18,793 bases of DNA from NCBI GenBank assembly GCA_002427105.1, contig DIPM01000037.1:142795-161587 (forward strand), written 5' to 3'. Each line of letters starts with the position of its first letter. The first letter of the stretch is position 1. Source of the DNA: Marinilabiliaceae bacterium UBA5488 (lineage in GTDB: Bacteria; Bacteroidota; Bacteroidia; Bacteroidales; Marinilabiliaceae). Positions 1 to 7,102 of this stretch are shown piece after piece. The position numbers and the translations under genes were made by a program. The notes under the pieces were generated by a model. That model did not search any database, was not told where the DNA came from, and saw nothing but the letters and a program-made list of their open reading frames with translations.

Positions 1-88
1 AATCCTTGCACTAAAGCGTTCTTGTATAACTGTATTTGCTTGATTAATAGATGATAAACAGTTTTTAAGCAGACCCAAATAACAGATT

Positions 89-856
89 TTATTTTATGGT
101 GGCGATAAATTCTTTGATATCGCTTTTGAGGTTTTGTGATTGGCCAAGCATTTTTACAAAAGCGCTTCCAATAATGGCTCCTTCTGAATAGTTGCACACC
201 CTCTGGTAGCTCTCGCGATCGCTGATTCCAAAGCCTACTACTTTTGGCGTTTTCAGCTTCATATCCTTTATGCGCCTGAAGTAATCAGTTTGCACCTCGC
301 TAATCCCTTTTTTTGCTCCTGTTACTGCCGCTGAGGAGACCATATACAAGAAGCTGCTGCTGTTTTCATCAAGCATCCTTACCCGCTCTTCGGGTGTTTG
401 TGGCGTAATCAGAAAGATATTGCTTATGCCGTTATCATCGAAGAGCTCCTTATATTTCTCAATGTATATTTCGAAAGGCAAATCGGGAATTATTAGTCCG
501 TCAATACCGGTTTTGGCGCAGAGCTTAACAAATTTTTCAATACCGAATTTCAATACCGGATTTATATATCCCATAAAGGTGACCGGCATAGTTATAGTTT
601 TGCGCATATCGCCTAATTGCTCGAAGATGCGATTCAGACTCATGCCGTTTTTTAGTGCCAGGTTACTGCTTTGCTGGATAACGGGACCATCAGCCAGGGG
701 GTCGGAAAAGGGCAGACCTATTTCAACAAAGTCAATGCCTGCATCCTGCAGGGCTGTAAGCACAGTCATTGTGTCATTTAGCTGGGGGTAGCCGGCCGTG
801 AAATATATCGAAAGAAGATCTTTCTTTTCCTGAAATAGCTTGTTTAATCGATTCAT
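89..856 (-). CDS. trpA: Tryptophan synthase alpha subunit (TrpA)
   Basis: TrpA cleaves indole-3-glycerol phosphate to indole and glyceraldehyde 3-phosphate, and passes indole to TrpB in the cytoplasmic alpha2beta2 complex. The protein is 255 residues, normal for the family. Both catalytic acids are visible: Glu45 in the segment FVEIGLPFSDPLADGP and Asp56 just after it, matching Glu49 and Asp60 of the E. coli enzyme. I start it at the ATG at 856 (MNRLNKLF). A longer frame reaches 910, but its extra 18 codons read through one hairpin and part of a second of the palindromic repeat at 871-950 and are not TrpA-like. It is the last gene of the trp operon, separated from trpB by 282 nt filled with repeats, so its expression may be partly uncoupled from the rest. 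No clear terminator is visible in the 88 nt after it. Confidence 0.97.
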   Translation of the reverse strand: MNRLNKLFQEKKDLLSIYFTAGYPQLNDTMTVLTALQDAGIDFVEIGLPFSDPLADGPVIQQSSNLALKNGMSLNRIFEQLGDMRKTITMPVTFMGYINPVLKFGIEKFVKLCAKTGIDGLIIPDLPFEIYIEKYKELFDDNGISNIFLITPQTPEERVRMLDENSSSFLYMVSSAAVTGAKKGISEVQTDYFRRIKDMKLKTPKVVGFGISDRESYQRVCNYSEGAIIGSAFVKMLGQSQNLKSDIKEFIATIK

Positions 857-870
857 AGTGATTTGCTTTT

Positions 871-950
871 GCCCCTTCAGGGCGTTATTAATGTTATTGT
901 TCATTATCATAGGGAGCTGCCCTATGCTGATGTTAATGCCCTTTAAGGGC
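871..950. repeat. Triple-hairpin palindromic repeat element between trpB and trpA
   Basis: Three short inverted repeats lie in a row: GCCCCTTCAGGGC at 871-883, CATAGGG/CCCTATG with a 5-nt loop at 908-926, and GCCCTTTAAGGGC at 938-950. The two outer hairpins resemble each other, so the whole is roughly symmetrical about the central one. Read on the minus strand, an outer arm encodes 'ALKGQ'. I recall similar GCCCT..AGGGC clusters as dispersed intergenic repeats in Bacteroidota, but I could not search for copies here. It sits inside the operon and would be transcribed as three small stem-loops, without a T-run of the intrinsic-terminator kind. Confidence 0.7.
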
Positions 951-1012
951 TAACATTGTGGGAAACTCTACCTTGGATAATGCTTTAGCCTATGCTGTTT
1001 TGTTGCTCATCT

Positions 1013-1071
1013 TTGGAGTTTGAATAATAGGCATGTCATCATATTATTTGTTTTACAGTTTCAAACTCCAA
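1013..1071. repeat. 12-bp perfect inverted repeat with 35-nt spacer
   Basis: The arm TTGGAGTTTGAA at 1013-1024 is exactly complementary to TTCAAACTCCAA at 1060-1071. The loop is 35 nt. It lies in the trpB-trpA gap and is not followed by a T-run on either strand, so it does not look like a simple terminator. It could be a footprint of a small mobile sequence or an RNA stem that protects or processes the operon transcript. Confidence 0.6.
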
Positions 1072-1105
1072 CATCTTTTACTTTTAACCTTAACCTAAGC
1101 TCAAA

Positions 1106-1137
1106 TAATCTGTGTAATCTGTGTTAATCTGTGGATC
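1106..1137. repeat. Short direct repeat tract (TAATCTGTG x3)
   Basis: Three near-perfect copies of TAATCTGTG, spaced about 9-10 nt apart, occupy the stretch directly downstream of the trpB stop codon. Similar AATCTGTG/CACAGATT tracts occur as intergenic repeats in many environmental bacterial genomes (from memory, not searched). I see no coding potential and assign no function. Confidence 0.6.
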
Positions 1138-1138
1138 A

Positions 1139-2326
1139 TTACTTGTCTGTTAGTTTAAAGTAGTCCATATAACATTTCATATCTTTATCGCCGCGTCCTG
1201 AGACAGTTACAACCACCCGGTCGCTCTTCTTAAAATTCAGTTTGGACAAGATGGCAAGGGCGTGTGCCGACTCAAGGGCGGGAATAATTCCCTCCATACG
1301 CGTTAGCTCCAGCGCGGCCTCCAGCGCTTCTTTGTCGGTCACAGGCAAATAGGTGGCGCGTCCGCTCTCCATCAAATAAGAGTGTAAAGGCCCAACGCCA
1401 GGATAATCAAGTCCTGCTGAAATGGAGTAGGGCTCTATTATTTGTCCGTCATCGTCTTGCATCAGATAGGTGAGGCTACCGTGAATAACTCCCGGCTCAC
1501 CACGAGCTATAGAGGCAGCAGTCTCGCCGCTGTCGAGACCCAGACCCGCTGCTTCGGCTCCTATCAGCTTTACCGATGCATCGTCAATAAAATGATAGAA
1601 GCTGCCGGCCGCATTGGAGCCGCCGCCCACGCAGGCTATCACGTAGTCGGGCAATTCGCTGCCACACTTCTCTTTCAGCTGTTGCTTCATCTCTGCGCTG
1701 ATAATCGCTTGCAACCTGGCAACCATATCGGGGTAAGGATGAGGGCCTACAACTGAACCGATAATATAAAAAGTGTCCGTGGGATTGGCTATCCAGTCGC
1801 GCAATGCTTCGTTGGTTGCATCTTTAAGGGTGCGATTGCCCGACAGGGCAGGACGCACTTCTGCACCCAGCATCCTCATACGGGCAACGTTAGGAGCCTG
1901 ACGCTCAATGTCGGTTTCACCCATATACACCACGCACTGCATATTCATCAGGGCGCATACCGTGGCTGTTGCAACGCCATGCTGTCCGGCACCTGTTTCA
2001 GCTATTATTCGTGTACGCCCCATTTCCCTGGCGATCAGTATCTGGCCTATGGTGTTGTTGAGTTTATGGCTGCCGGTATGATTCAAGTCTTCACGCTTAA
2101 GCCAAATATTGGCCCCATATTTTGCCGATAGGCGCTCTGCCTTGAAGAGGGGAGAGGGACGCCCGGCAAAGTCGGTAAACAGCTTTTTGTATTCGCTGAG
2201 GAATGATTCCGACTCCATAATTTTTAAATAGCAGCTTTTCAGCTCTTCAATATTTGGAATAAGCATTTCGGGGATATATGCTCCTCCGTATTGTCCGTAA
2301 AATCCTTTTTCGTCTGGTTGAAACAT
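1139..2326 (-). CDS. trpB: Tryptophan synthase beta subunit (TrpB)
   Basis: TrpB is the PLP enzyme that condenses indole, delivered from TrpA, with L-serine to make L-tryptophan. The protein is 395 residues from the ATG at 2326 (MFQPDEKGFYGQYGGAYIPE). The PLP-binding lysine is Lys88 in LNHTGSHKLNN, and the phosphate-binding glycine loop is in CVGGGSNAAG. The invariant HPYPDMV and SGRGDKD motifs are present. A longer open frame back to 2389 overlaps trpF and its extra residues are not TrpB-like, so I reject it. TrpB starts 16 nt after the trpF stop, consistent with one transcript. It is the TrpB1 type, the form that normally pairs with TrpA. Confidence 0.97.
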   Translation of the reverse strand: MFQPDEKGFYGQYGGAYIPEMLIPNIEELKSCYLKIMESESFLSEYKKLFTDFAGRPSPLFKAERLSAKYGANIWLKREDLNHTGSHKLNNTIGQILIAREMGRTRIIAETGAGQHGVATATVCALMNMQCVVYMGETDIERQAPNVARMRMLGAEVRPALSGNRTLKDATNEALRDWIANPTDTFYIIGSVVGPHPYPDMVARLQAIISAEMKQQLKEKCGSELPDYVIACVGGGSNAAGSFYHFIDDASVKLIGAEAAGLGLDSGETAASIARGEPGVIHGSLTYLMQDDDGQIIEPYSISAGLDYPGVGPLHSYLMESGRATYLPVTDKEALEAALELTRMEGIIPALESAHALAILSKLNFKKSDRVVVTVSGRGDKDMKCYMDYFKLTDK

Positions 2327-2342
2327 TGTTTTTTTATTTGAA

Positions 2343-2972
2343 TTATTTGTCGGCCCTGAGGCCTTCGATAAATTTTTTAATCTTCTCAATATCCTTCACT
2401 CCGGGAGCGGACTCGAACCTGCTGTTTATATCTACTCCTGCCGGCTTGATTTCGGTGAGCTCCTGCAAGATGCTTAAATCTCCCGGCTCTATGCCCCCGC
2501 TTAAAAAGAAGGGCACTGAGCCCTTGTAGCTCTTTAATAAACGCCAGTCAAATTTTTGTCCCGTTCCTCCATGGCTTTTGGATGGGGTGTCAAACAGAAA
2601 ATAGTCGCATACCCCGCTGTATTCTTCCGTAGCTTTTATATCTTCTTCCGACTTTGGATGAAAAGCCTTTAGCACCTTTAGACCTTCTGACTTAAGGTCG
2701 CGGCATAGCCCCGGGCTTTCGCTGCCATGCAGCTGAATGGCATCCAGCTGGTAGAGCTTTGCCATCGCTTTGATTTCCTCTGCTGACGAGTTTACAAAAA
2801 CCCCGGTTTTAACTATTTCCGCCGGAATATCCATTAATACCAAGGGGTCTGTATGGCCAAGGACAGAACGCGGAGATTTATCATAAAATATAAAGCCCAT
2901 ATAGTCGGGCTTCAAAGCGCTTAGCCGACTTATATTTGCTGCGTCGCGCATGCCGCATACTTTTATCAGCAT
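2343..2972 (-). CDS. trpF: Phosphoribosylanthranilate isomerase (TrpF)
   Basis: TrpF carries out the Amadori rearrangement of N-(5-phosphoribosyl)anthranilate to CdRP, the third step from chorismate to tryptophan. The 209-residue protein is a single TIM barrel. The hallmark start MLIKVCGMRD holds the catalytic cysteine (Cys5), and the phosphate-binding end is seen in FFLSGGIEPGD. The start is the ATG at 2972, 2 nt after the trpC stop. A longer frame would overlap trpC and begin with an unrelated basic stretch. TrpC and TrpF are separate proteins here, unlike the fused enzyme of E. coli. Confidence 0.95.
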   Translation of the reverse strand: MLIKVCGMRDAANISRLSALKPDYMGFIFYDKSPRSVLGHTDPLVLMDIPAEIVKTGVFVNSSAEEIKAMAKLYQLDAIQLHGSESPGLCRDLKSEGLKVLKAFHPKSEEDIKATEEYSGVCDYFLFDTPSKSHGGTGQKFDWRLLKSYKGSVPFFLSGGIEPGDLSILQELTEIKPAGVDINSRFESAPGVKDIEKIKKFIEGLRADK

Positions 2973-2974
2973 AG

Positions 2975-3775
2975 TCAGAAGCTTGAAATTTTTTCTCTTA
3001 TGCTTGCGCAAAAATCACCACATGCAGCAGCAGGGTCTTCATTTTTCATAAAATATTCGCCCATCAAAAAGCCGCGGAAACCTGCCCGGCGCAGCTCGAA
3101 ATATTGAGCCGGGGAGCTGATGCCGCTTTCGGCAATGGCTAAGACGCCTTTGGGCAGCTGTGATGCCAGTCGCATTGATTGCTCAATGTCCACCTTAAAG
3201 GTCTTTAGGTTGCGGTTATTTATCCCTACCATCTGAATATAACTGTTAAGGAGTTCGAGTTCCGACTCCTTATATATCTCAAAGAGAACTTCAAGTCCGA
3301 GCGAGTTGGCCAGTGAAGCCAGCTCCAGGGTCTGCTGCTTGTTAAGTATTGCTCCTATCAACAAAATGCAGCTTGCACCGATGGCCTTGGCTTCAAAAAC
3401 CTGATAAGGGTCTATGATAAACTCCTTGCGGATAATGGGAAGACTGCAAAGGTCGCGGGCTGATGTTAAATCTTCGTTGCCCCCGCCGAAAAACTCCTTA
3501 TCGGTAAGCACCGAGATGCATGAGGCACCGGCTTTTTCATAGCCGGGAACGATTTTTTCAACAGAAGCGCCTGCATGTATCGCGCCTTTGGAAGGCGACT
3601 GCCGCTTAAATTCTGCTATCACACCTGAGGCTCCCTCTTCCATTAGCGCTCCGCTAAAAGAAGGAACTTTCCGGTCGAAGTGACGGTAGTACTCCAATTG
3701 CTTAATAGATACTCGTTCGTAGGCTTCCGCTACTTCCAGCTTTTTTTGTGCTACGATTTTTTCCAGGATATTCAT
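2975..3775 (-). CDS. trpC: Indole-3-glycerol phosphate synthase (TrpC)
   Basis: TrpC closes the indole ring, converting CdRP to indole-3-glycerol phosphate. At 266 residues it is the normal length for a single-domain enzyme. Family motifs are clear: IAEFKRQSPSKG with the catalytic lysine near the start of the barrel, VLTDKEFFGG, IIRKEFIIDPYQ, GINNRNLKTF and AESGI. The ATG at 3775 gives the expected N-terminus (MNILEKIVAQKKLEV). It follows trpD by 24 nt and is nearly contiguous with trpF (2-nt gap), which suggests translational coupling between trpC and trpF. Confidence 0.97.
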   Translation of the reverse strand: MNILEKIVAQKKLEVAEAYERVSIKQLEYYRHFDRKVPSFSGALMEEGASGVIAEFKRQSPSKGAIHAGASVEKIVPGYEKAGASCISVLTDKEFFGGGNEDLTSARDLCSLPIIRKEFIIDPYQVFEAKAIGASCILLIGAILNKQQTLELASLANSLGLEVLFEIYKESELELLNSYIQMVGINNRNLKTFKVDIEQSMRLASQLPKGVLAIAESGISSPAQYFELRRAGFRGFLMGEYFMKNEDPAAACGDFCASIREKISSF

Positions 3776-3799
3776 GATTGTTTTATGTAAAATGAATAA

Positions 3800-4798
3800 T
3801 CAGTTCTGTGTGTTTAAAAGGTTCTTTAGAGCCTTATGAGCCCTGCCGGAGCGTAGCGAATCGCTCGCCATCTCCAGACATTTTTCAATGTTGTACCCGG
3901 GTTTGTTGCTTAATATCGCGAAAGCTGCGTTGGCAATAACCGCGTTGTTTTGCGACTCTGTGCCTTCTCCTCCAATAACCTTCATAAAGACCTCTGCCGC
4001 TCCATCTATGGTGCTGCCTCCTGCTATCGATTCGGGGGTGTTGGCAGGAAGCCCAAGTTCTTTTGCTGTTATAAGCTTTTCTCCATTTTGTGTGATAAGC
4101 TTGAAGGGAGCTGTTAAGGATATTTCATCGTAACCGTCGGTACTGTGGATTACGGCGAATTTGGCATTATCCTCCTGTAAAAGATACTGGTATATGCGTG
4201 CTAGTTCCATATTATATACTCCAATCATCTGACTGTTGGGTCCGGAGGGGTTAACCAGGGGCCCTAACATATTGAAGAAGGTCTTGATTCCAAGTTCGCG
4301 GCGTATAGGCCCCACTGCTTTCATTGCCGGGTGAAACAAGGGAGCGTGAAGAAAACAGATGCCGGTCTTGTCCAATTGCTTCTTCAATAAATCTACATCG
4401 CTTGTGAATCTGTAACCCAGTTTCTCAAGTACGTTTGACGAGCCACAGCCTGAACTAACACCGTAGTTGCCGTGTTTGGCCACCTTAATTCCCGCTCCGG
4501 CAACAATAAATGAGGCAAGAGTGGAGATGTTAAAGGTGTTTTTGCCATCTCCTCCGGTGCCGCAGAGGTCAACTGTGTCAAAATCTGACAAATCAACCGG
4601 AAGGCGCTGTTCCAGCAGCCCGTCACGAAAGCCCGAAAGCTCCTCAACGGTCACTGAGCGCATCATATAAACCGACAAAAAGGCTACCACTTCTGATTTG
4701 GTATATACTTCTTTTGTGATGTTTATCAGTACTTCGCAGGCTTGCTCGCGCGATATTGCCTGATAGTTAAACAGTGTTTTTAATATTGGTTGTAACAT
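3800..4798 (-). CDS. trpD: Anthranilate phosphoribosyltransferase (TrpD)
   Basis: TrpD joins anthranilate to PRPP, giving phosphoribosylanthranilate. The 332-residue protein has the PRPP/metal loop CGTGGDG at residues 79-85, the KHGN motif at 108-111, and the segment GPLVNPSGPNSQMIGVYN typical of the alpha/beta domain. Its length and start (MLQPILKTLFNYQ) fit the family, and it is not fused to TrpG. It lies 71 nt downstream of trpG, and that gap contains a 7-bp tandem repeat. An 84-codon frame inside it on the same strand is a shadow. Confidence 0.97.
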   Translation of the reverse strand: MLQPILKTLFNYQAISREQACEVLINITKEVYTKSEVVAFLSVYMMRSVTVEELSGFRDGLLEQRLPVDLSDFDTVDLCGTGGDGKNTFNISTLASFIVAGAGIKVAKHGNYGVSSGCGSSNVLEKLGYRFTSDVDLLKKQLDKTGICFLHAPLFHPAMKAVGPIRRELGIKTFFNMLGPLVNPSGPNSQMIGVYNMELARIYQYLLQEDNAKFAVIHSTDGYDEISLTAPFKLITQNGEKLITAKELGLPANTPESIAGGSTIDGAAEVFMKVIGGEGTESQNNAVIANAAFAILSNKPGYNIEKCLEMASDSLRSGRAHKALKNLLNTQN

Positions 4799-4822
4799 AT
4801 CTATTCAAATGAAAAAGTAAAA

Positions 4823-4855
4823 CCCGAAACTCGAAACTCGAAACTCGAAACCCGA
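4823..4855. repeat. 7-bp tandem repeat (CGAAACT) in the trpG-trpD gap
   Basis: About four and a half units of a 7-bp repeat lie here, with the last unit altered (CGAAACC). The tract is within the 71-nt spacer between two cotranscribed genes, just upstream of the trpD start. Slippage could change the spacer length without touching either protein. No role can be assigned from sequence. Confidence 0.75.
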
Positions 4856-4869
4856 TAACTGGTCACTGA

Positions 4870-5439
4870 CTAATTGTTTATCCAGTTGTTTATCATTAGT
4901 TTTCCGTGTTCGGTCAAGACTGATTCGGGGTGAAACTGTACGCCGCGCACGTCATAGCTCTTATGGCGTATGCCCATTACCTGTCCTTGCTCGTCAACAA
5001 CAGTTACCTTTAGCTCGGAAGGGATATTGTCCTGGTTAACTACCCACGAGTGGTAGCGGCCGGCCATAAAAGAGTCAGGTACTGATTTGAAGAGCTTTTC
5101 TTCAGGGTCAACAACCTTTACCGGAGTGGCAACACCGTGATAAACTTTTGTCATATTCAATATGCTTCCACCAAATACTTCGGCGATAGCCTGACAGCCC
5201 AGACATACGCCAAGGATGCTATGAGTAGGGGCAAGCTTTGCTATTAATTCTTTCATAATACCTGCCTCATCAGGTATCCCCGGGCCGGGCGAAAGCACTA
5301 TTTTGTCATAAGCCGCAGCCTCTTCAATGCCGATTTTGTCGTTGCGGAAAACGTCAACTTTCACGTTTGGTATCTCTTCCAGATAATGCACCAGATTGTA
5401 TGTGAAAGAATCGTAATTGTCTAAAACTAATATCTTCAT
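4870..5439 (-). CDS. trpG: Anthranilate synthase component II, glutamine amidotransferase (TrpG)
   Basis: TrpG hydrolyses glutamine and passes ammonia to TrpE for anthranilate synthesis. It may also serve aminodeoxychorismate synthase if no separate PabA exists, which cannot be judged from this window. The 189-residue class I amidotransferase domain has the oxyanion segment LSPGPGIP (49-56), the nucleophile Cys79 in GVCLGCQAI, and His170/Glu172 in VQFHPES. The residue after the nucleophile-loop glycine is Cys82, where many homologues have His; it is not part of the catalytic triad. The gene starts 19 nt after trpE. Confidence 0.96.
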   Translation of the reverse strand: MKILVLDNYDSFTYNLVHYLEEIPNVKVDVFRNDKIGIEEAAAYDKIVLSPGPGIPDEAGIMKELIAKLAPTHSILGVCLGCQAIAEVFGGSILNMTKVYHGVATPVKVVDPEEKLFKSVPDSFMAGRYHSWVVNQDNIPSELKVTVVDEQGQVMGIRHKSYDVRGVQFHPESVLTEHGKLMINNWINN

Positions 5440-5458
5440 GGCTATATTTTTTAGTTGC

Positions 5459-6874
5459 TTAAAACTCTTTTGCTAAATCTATTGCCTTCTTCAAGGCGCC
5501 TAACTTGTTGTTTACCTCGTTTAATTCGTTCTTGTCAACCGACTCAGACACAACACCTGCACCTGCCTGATAGTAAAGTGTATTGTTTTTGCTTAGGAAG
5601 GTGCGGATGGCGATGGCCTGATTAAAACTCCCATCAAGACCCAGCTGACCGATGCAGCCTCCATAAAATCCACGTTGCTGAGGCTCGTAGCGGTTAATCA
5701 GTTCCATAGCACGATACTTTGGTGCTCCCGACAGGGTGCCGGCCGGGAAGGTGTCTTCCATTATTTTGGGGGCAGAGGCGTCTGCCTTAAGCTTTCCATT
5801 CACTTCAGATACCATGTGTAGTACGTGGCTGTAGTATTGTATTTCTTTGTAGGTCTTGATTTTAACATCTGTACAGTTGCGCCCCAAATCATTACGGGCA
5901 AGATCCACCAGCATCACGTGTTCGGCATTCTCTTTAGGATCGACCGTCAACTGTTCAGCCAACTTAAGGTCTTCCATATCATTACCGGTTCTTTTGAAAG
6001 TGCCCGCGATTGGGTTGATTGTTGCTATTCCTTCTGAAATTACCAGTTGGCTTTCGGGTGATGAACCAAACAGACGGTAGTTGCCGTAGTCGAAAAAGAA
6101 GAGATAGGGTGAAGGATTGATATGACGCAAAGCACGATAAACGTTAAACTCATCCCCCTTAAATCCTTGTGAATACTGACGCGATAAGACTATCTGGAAT
6201 ACATCGCCCCTGAAACAGTGTTCTTTTCCTTTGTTGGCCATTGCCATAAATTCCTCATCGCTTAGGGATGAGGTCTCTTCATTTGTGGCTGAAAAACGGA
6301 AGGAAGGAACCGTCCTGTTTTTTAGGATATTAAGGAGCGAGGCGTATTGGCTCTCATCACCTTCCATCAAATGTTCTACAAGGTACATCTGGTTGGTGAA
6401 GTGGTTGAAGGCAATGACTCTGCGGTAGAGATGATAACGCATATCCGGTATGACATAGGGCTTATCAGGATCGATATCCAGTTTGATGTTTTCAAAATAA
6501 CGAACCGCATCGTAAGAGCTATACCCGTAAAGACCGGATGCTTTCACAGGACAGTCGCTCTTGCCGGTTTGAAGGCGGCCGATAAAGTCCTGAAGAATAC
6601 TGCTTAGCGCCTTGTCAGACGGCAAGCTGCTGGTCTCAGTGTGATTGTCGGGGTAGTTGCAGACGACCTTCTCATTCTCCACTATAAAATCGGCCATAGG
6701 GTCGAAGCATACAAAGGAGAGGGAGTTTGTGCTGCCGTGATAGTCGGAGCTCTCGAGCAGAATCGTGTTGGGATAAAGGTCACGAATTGTAAGATATAGA
6801 CTTACGGGCGTAACCACATCGCCTATGTGGGGCGAGATACGCTTGTAGTGAATCTGGATTGGATACGATTTCAT
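5459..6874 (-). CDS. trpE: Anthranilate synthase component I (TrpE)
   Basis: TrpE converts chorismate and ammonia to anthranilate, the committed step of tryptophan synthesis. From the ATG at 6874 (MKSYPIQIHYKRI) it is 471 residues. The chorismate-binding domain shows NPIAGTFKRTG, DLARNDLGR, FPAGTLSGAPKYRAMELI and YYQAGAGVV. Near the N-terminus the LLES motif (residues 39-42) matches the site that binds feedback tryptophan in known TrpE enzymes, so allosteric inhibition is likely in addition to attenuation. An in-frame ATG at 6979 would add 35 residues, but that extension reads straight through the terminator hairpin and lacks TrpE similarity, so I prefer 6874. The start lies 31 nt beyond the end of the hairpin T-run. 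Confidence 0.96.
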   Translation of the reverse strand: MKSYPIQIHYKRISPHIGDVVTPVSLYLTIRDLYPNTILLESSDYHGSTNSLSFVCFDPMADFIVENEKVVCNYPDNHTETSSLPSDKALSSILQDFIGRLQTGKSDCPVKASGLYGYSSYDAVRYFENIKLDIDPDKPYVIPDMRYHLYRRVIAFNHFTNQMYLVEHLMEGDESQYASLLNILKNRTVPSFRFSATNEETSSLSDEEFMAMANKGKEHCFRGDVFQIVLSRQYSQGFKGDEFNVYRALRHINPSPYLFFFDYGNYRLFGSSPESQLVISEGIATINPIAGTFKRTGNDMEDLKLAEQLTVDPKENAEHVMLVDLARNDLGRNCTDVKIKTYKEIQYYSHVLHMVSEVNGKLKADASAPKIMEDTFPAGTLSGAPKYRAMELINRYEPQQRGFYGGCIGQLGLDGSFNQAIAIRTFLSKNNTLYYQAGAGVVSESVDKNELNEVNNKLGALKKAIDLAKEF

Positions 6875-6905
6875 CTTAGTATGGTTATTAGTTAAAACTT
6901 CGCAC

Positions 6906-6936
6906 AAAAAAAGCCTGCCGGGGATTCCCGACAGGC
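6906..6936 (-). terminator. Intrinsic terminator in the trpE leader (attenuator)
   Basis: On the minus strand, GCCTGTCGGG (6936-6927) pairs with CCCGGCAGGC (6922-6913) to give a 10-bp stem with one U-G wobble and a 4-nt loop. Seven T residues follow (6912-6906). This is a textbook rho-independent terminator placed between the leader peptide and trpE, so it should stop transcription before the structural genes when tryptophan is plentiful. I could not identify a convincing competing antiterminator stem by eye. A CCTTT/AAAGG pairing just upstream is too weak to argue from. Confidence 0.9.
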
Positions 6937-6983
6937 CTTTCAAATTATTTCTGCTTAGCAACAGAACAAAAAGGGGCATCGCT

Positions 6984-7046
6984 TCATCTCCCGAATCTGG
7001 AAAATAAACTTTGCCACCACCAATTGTTGTTACTAAATAATGTCAT
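6984..7046 (-). CDS. trpL: Trp operon leader peptide with three tandem Trp codons
   Basis: A 20-codon open frame starts at ATG 7046 and ends with TGA at 6984. Its sequence begins MTLFSNNN, then has Trp at positions 9, 10 and 11 (TGGTGGTGG, minus strand of 7022-7014), and ends QSLFSRFGR. Three consecutive Trp codons by chance are very unlikely, and the ORF lies between the trp promoter and the attenuator, exactly where a leader peptide belongs. By analogy with proteobacterial trpL, ribosome stalling at these codons when charged tRNA-Trp is scarce should favour an antiterminated transcript. The start codon lies about 20-25 nt after the predicted transcription start, with no strong Shine-Dalgarno, as is common in this phylum. 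The gene is short enough to be missed by most gene callers. Confidence 0.88.
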   Translation of the reverse strand: MTLFSNNNWWWQSLFSRFGR

Positions 7047-7070
7047 CTTATTTTTGCTTTTTTACTTCTG

Positions 7071-7102
7071 CAATTTTACGTAAGGTAATCTTAATATCCA
7101 AA
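7071..7102 (-). promoter_or_regulatory. Promoter of the trp operon
   Basis: On the minus strand a TTTG -33 box (7102-7099) is followed after 20 nt by TAAAATTG (7078-7071), one mismatch from the Bacteroidota -7 consensus TAnnTTTG. The spacing fits the known 19-21 nt. Transcription would begin near 7066, about 20 nt before the leader peptide start codon. This is the best promoter match in the window. Confidence 0.7.

Noticed and set aside
1..88. A terminator after trpA.
   Set aside because: I looked for a hairpin followed by a T-run on the minus strand and found none; the transcript end may lie outside the window.
857..910. N-terminal extension of TrpA to 910.
   Set aside because: The added codons read through one hairpin and part of another of the palindromic element, and the TrpA family starts at the MNRLNKLF methionine.
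1106..1137. Possible CRISPR-like direct repeats.
   Set aside because: Units are only about 9 nt with no unique spacers, and no cas genes are present.
2327..2389. Longer TrpB start at 2389.
   Set aside because: It would overlap the trpF coding sequence and its first 21 residues are not TrpB-like.
4393..4647. 84-codon minus-strand frame inside trpD.
   Set aside because: It lies wholly within the well-supported trpD reading frame and has no family resemblance.
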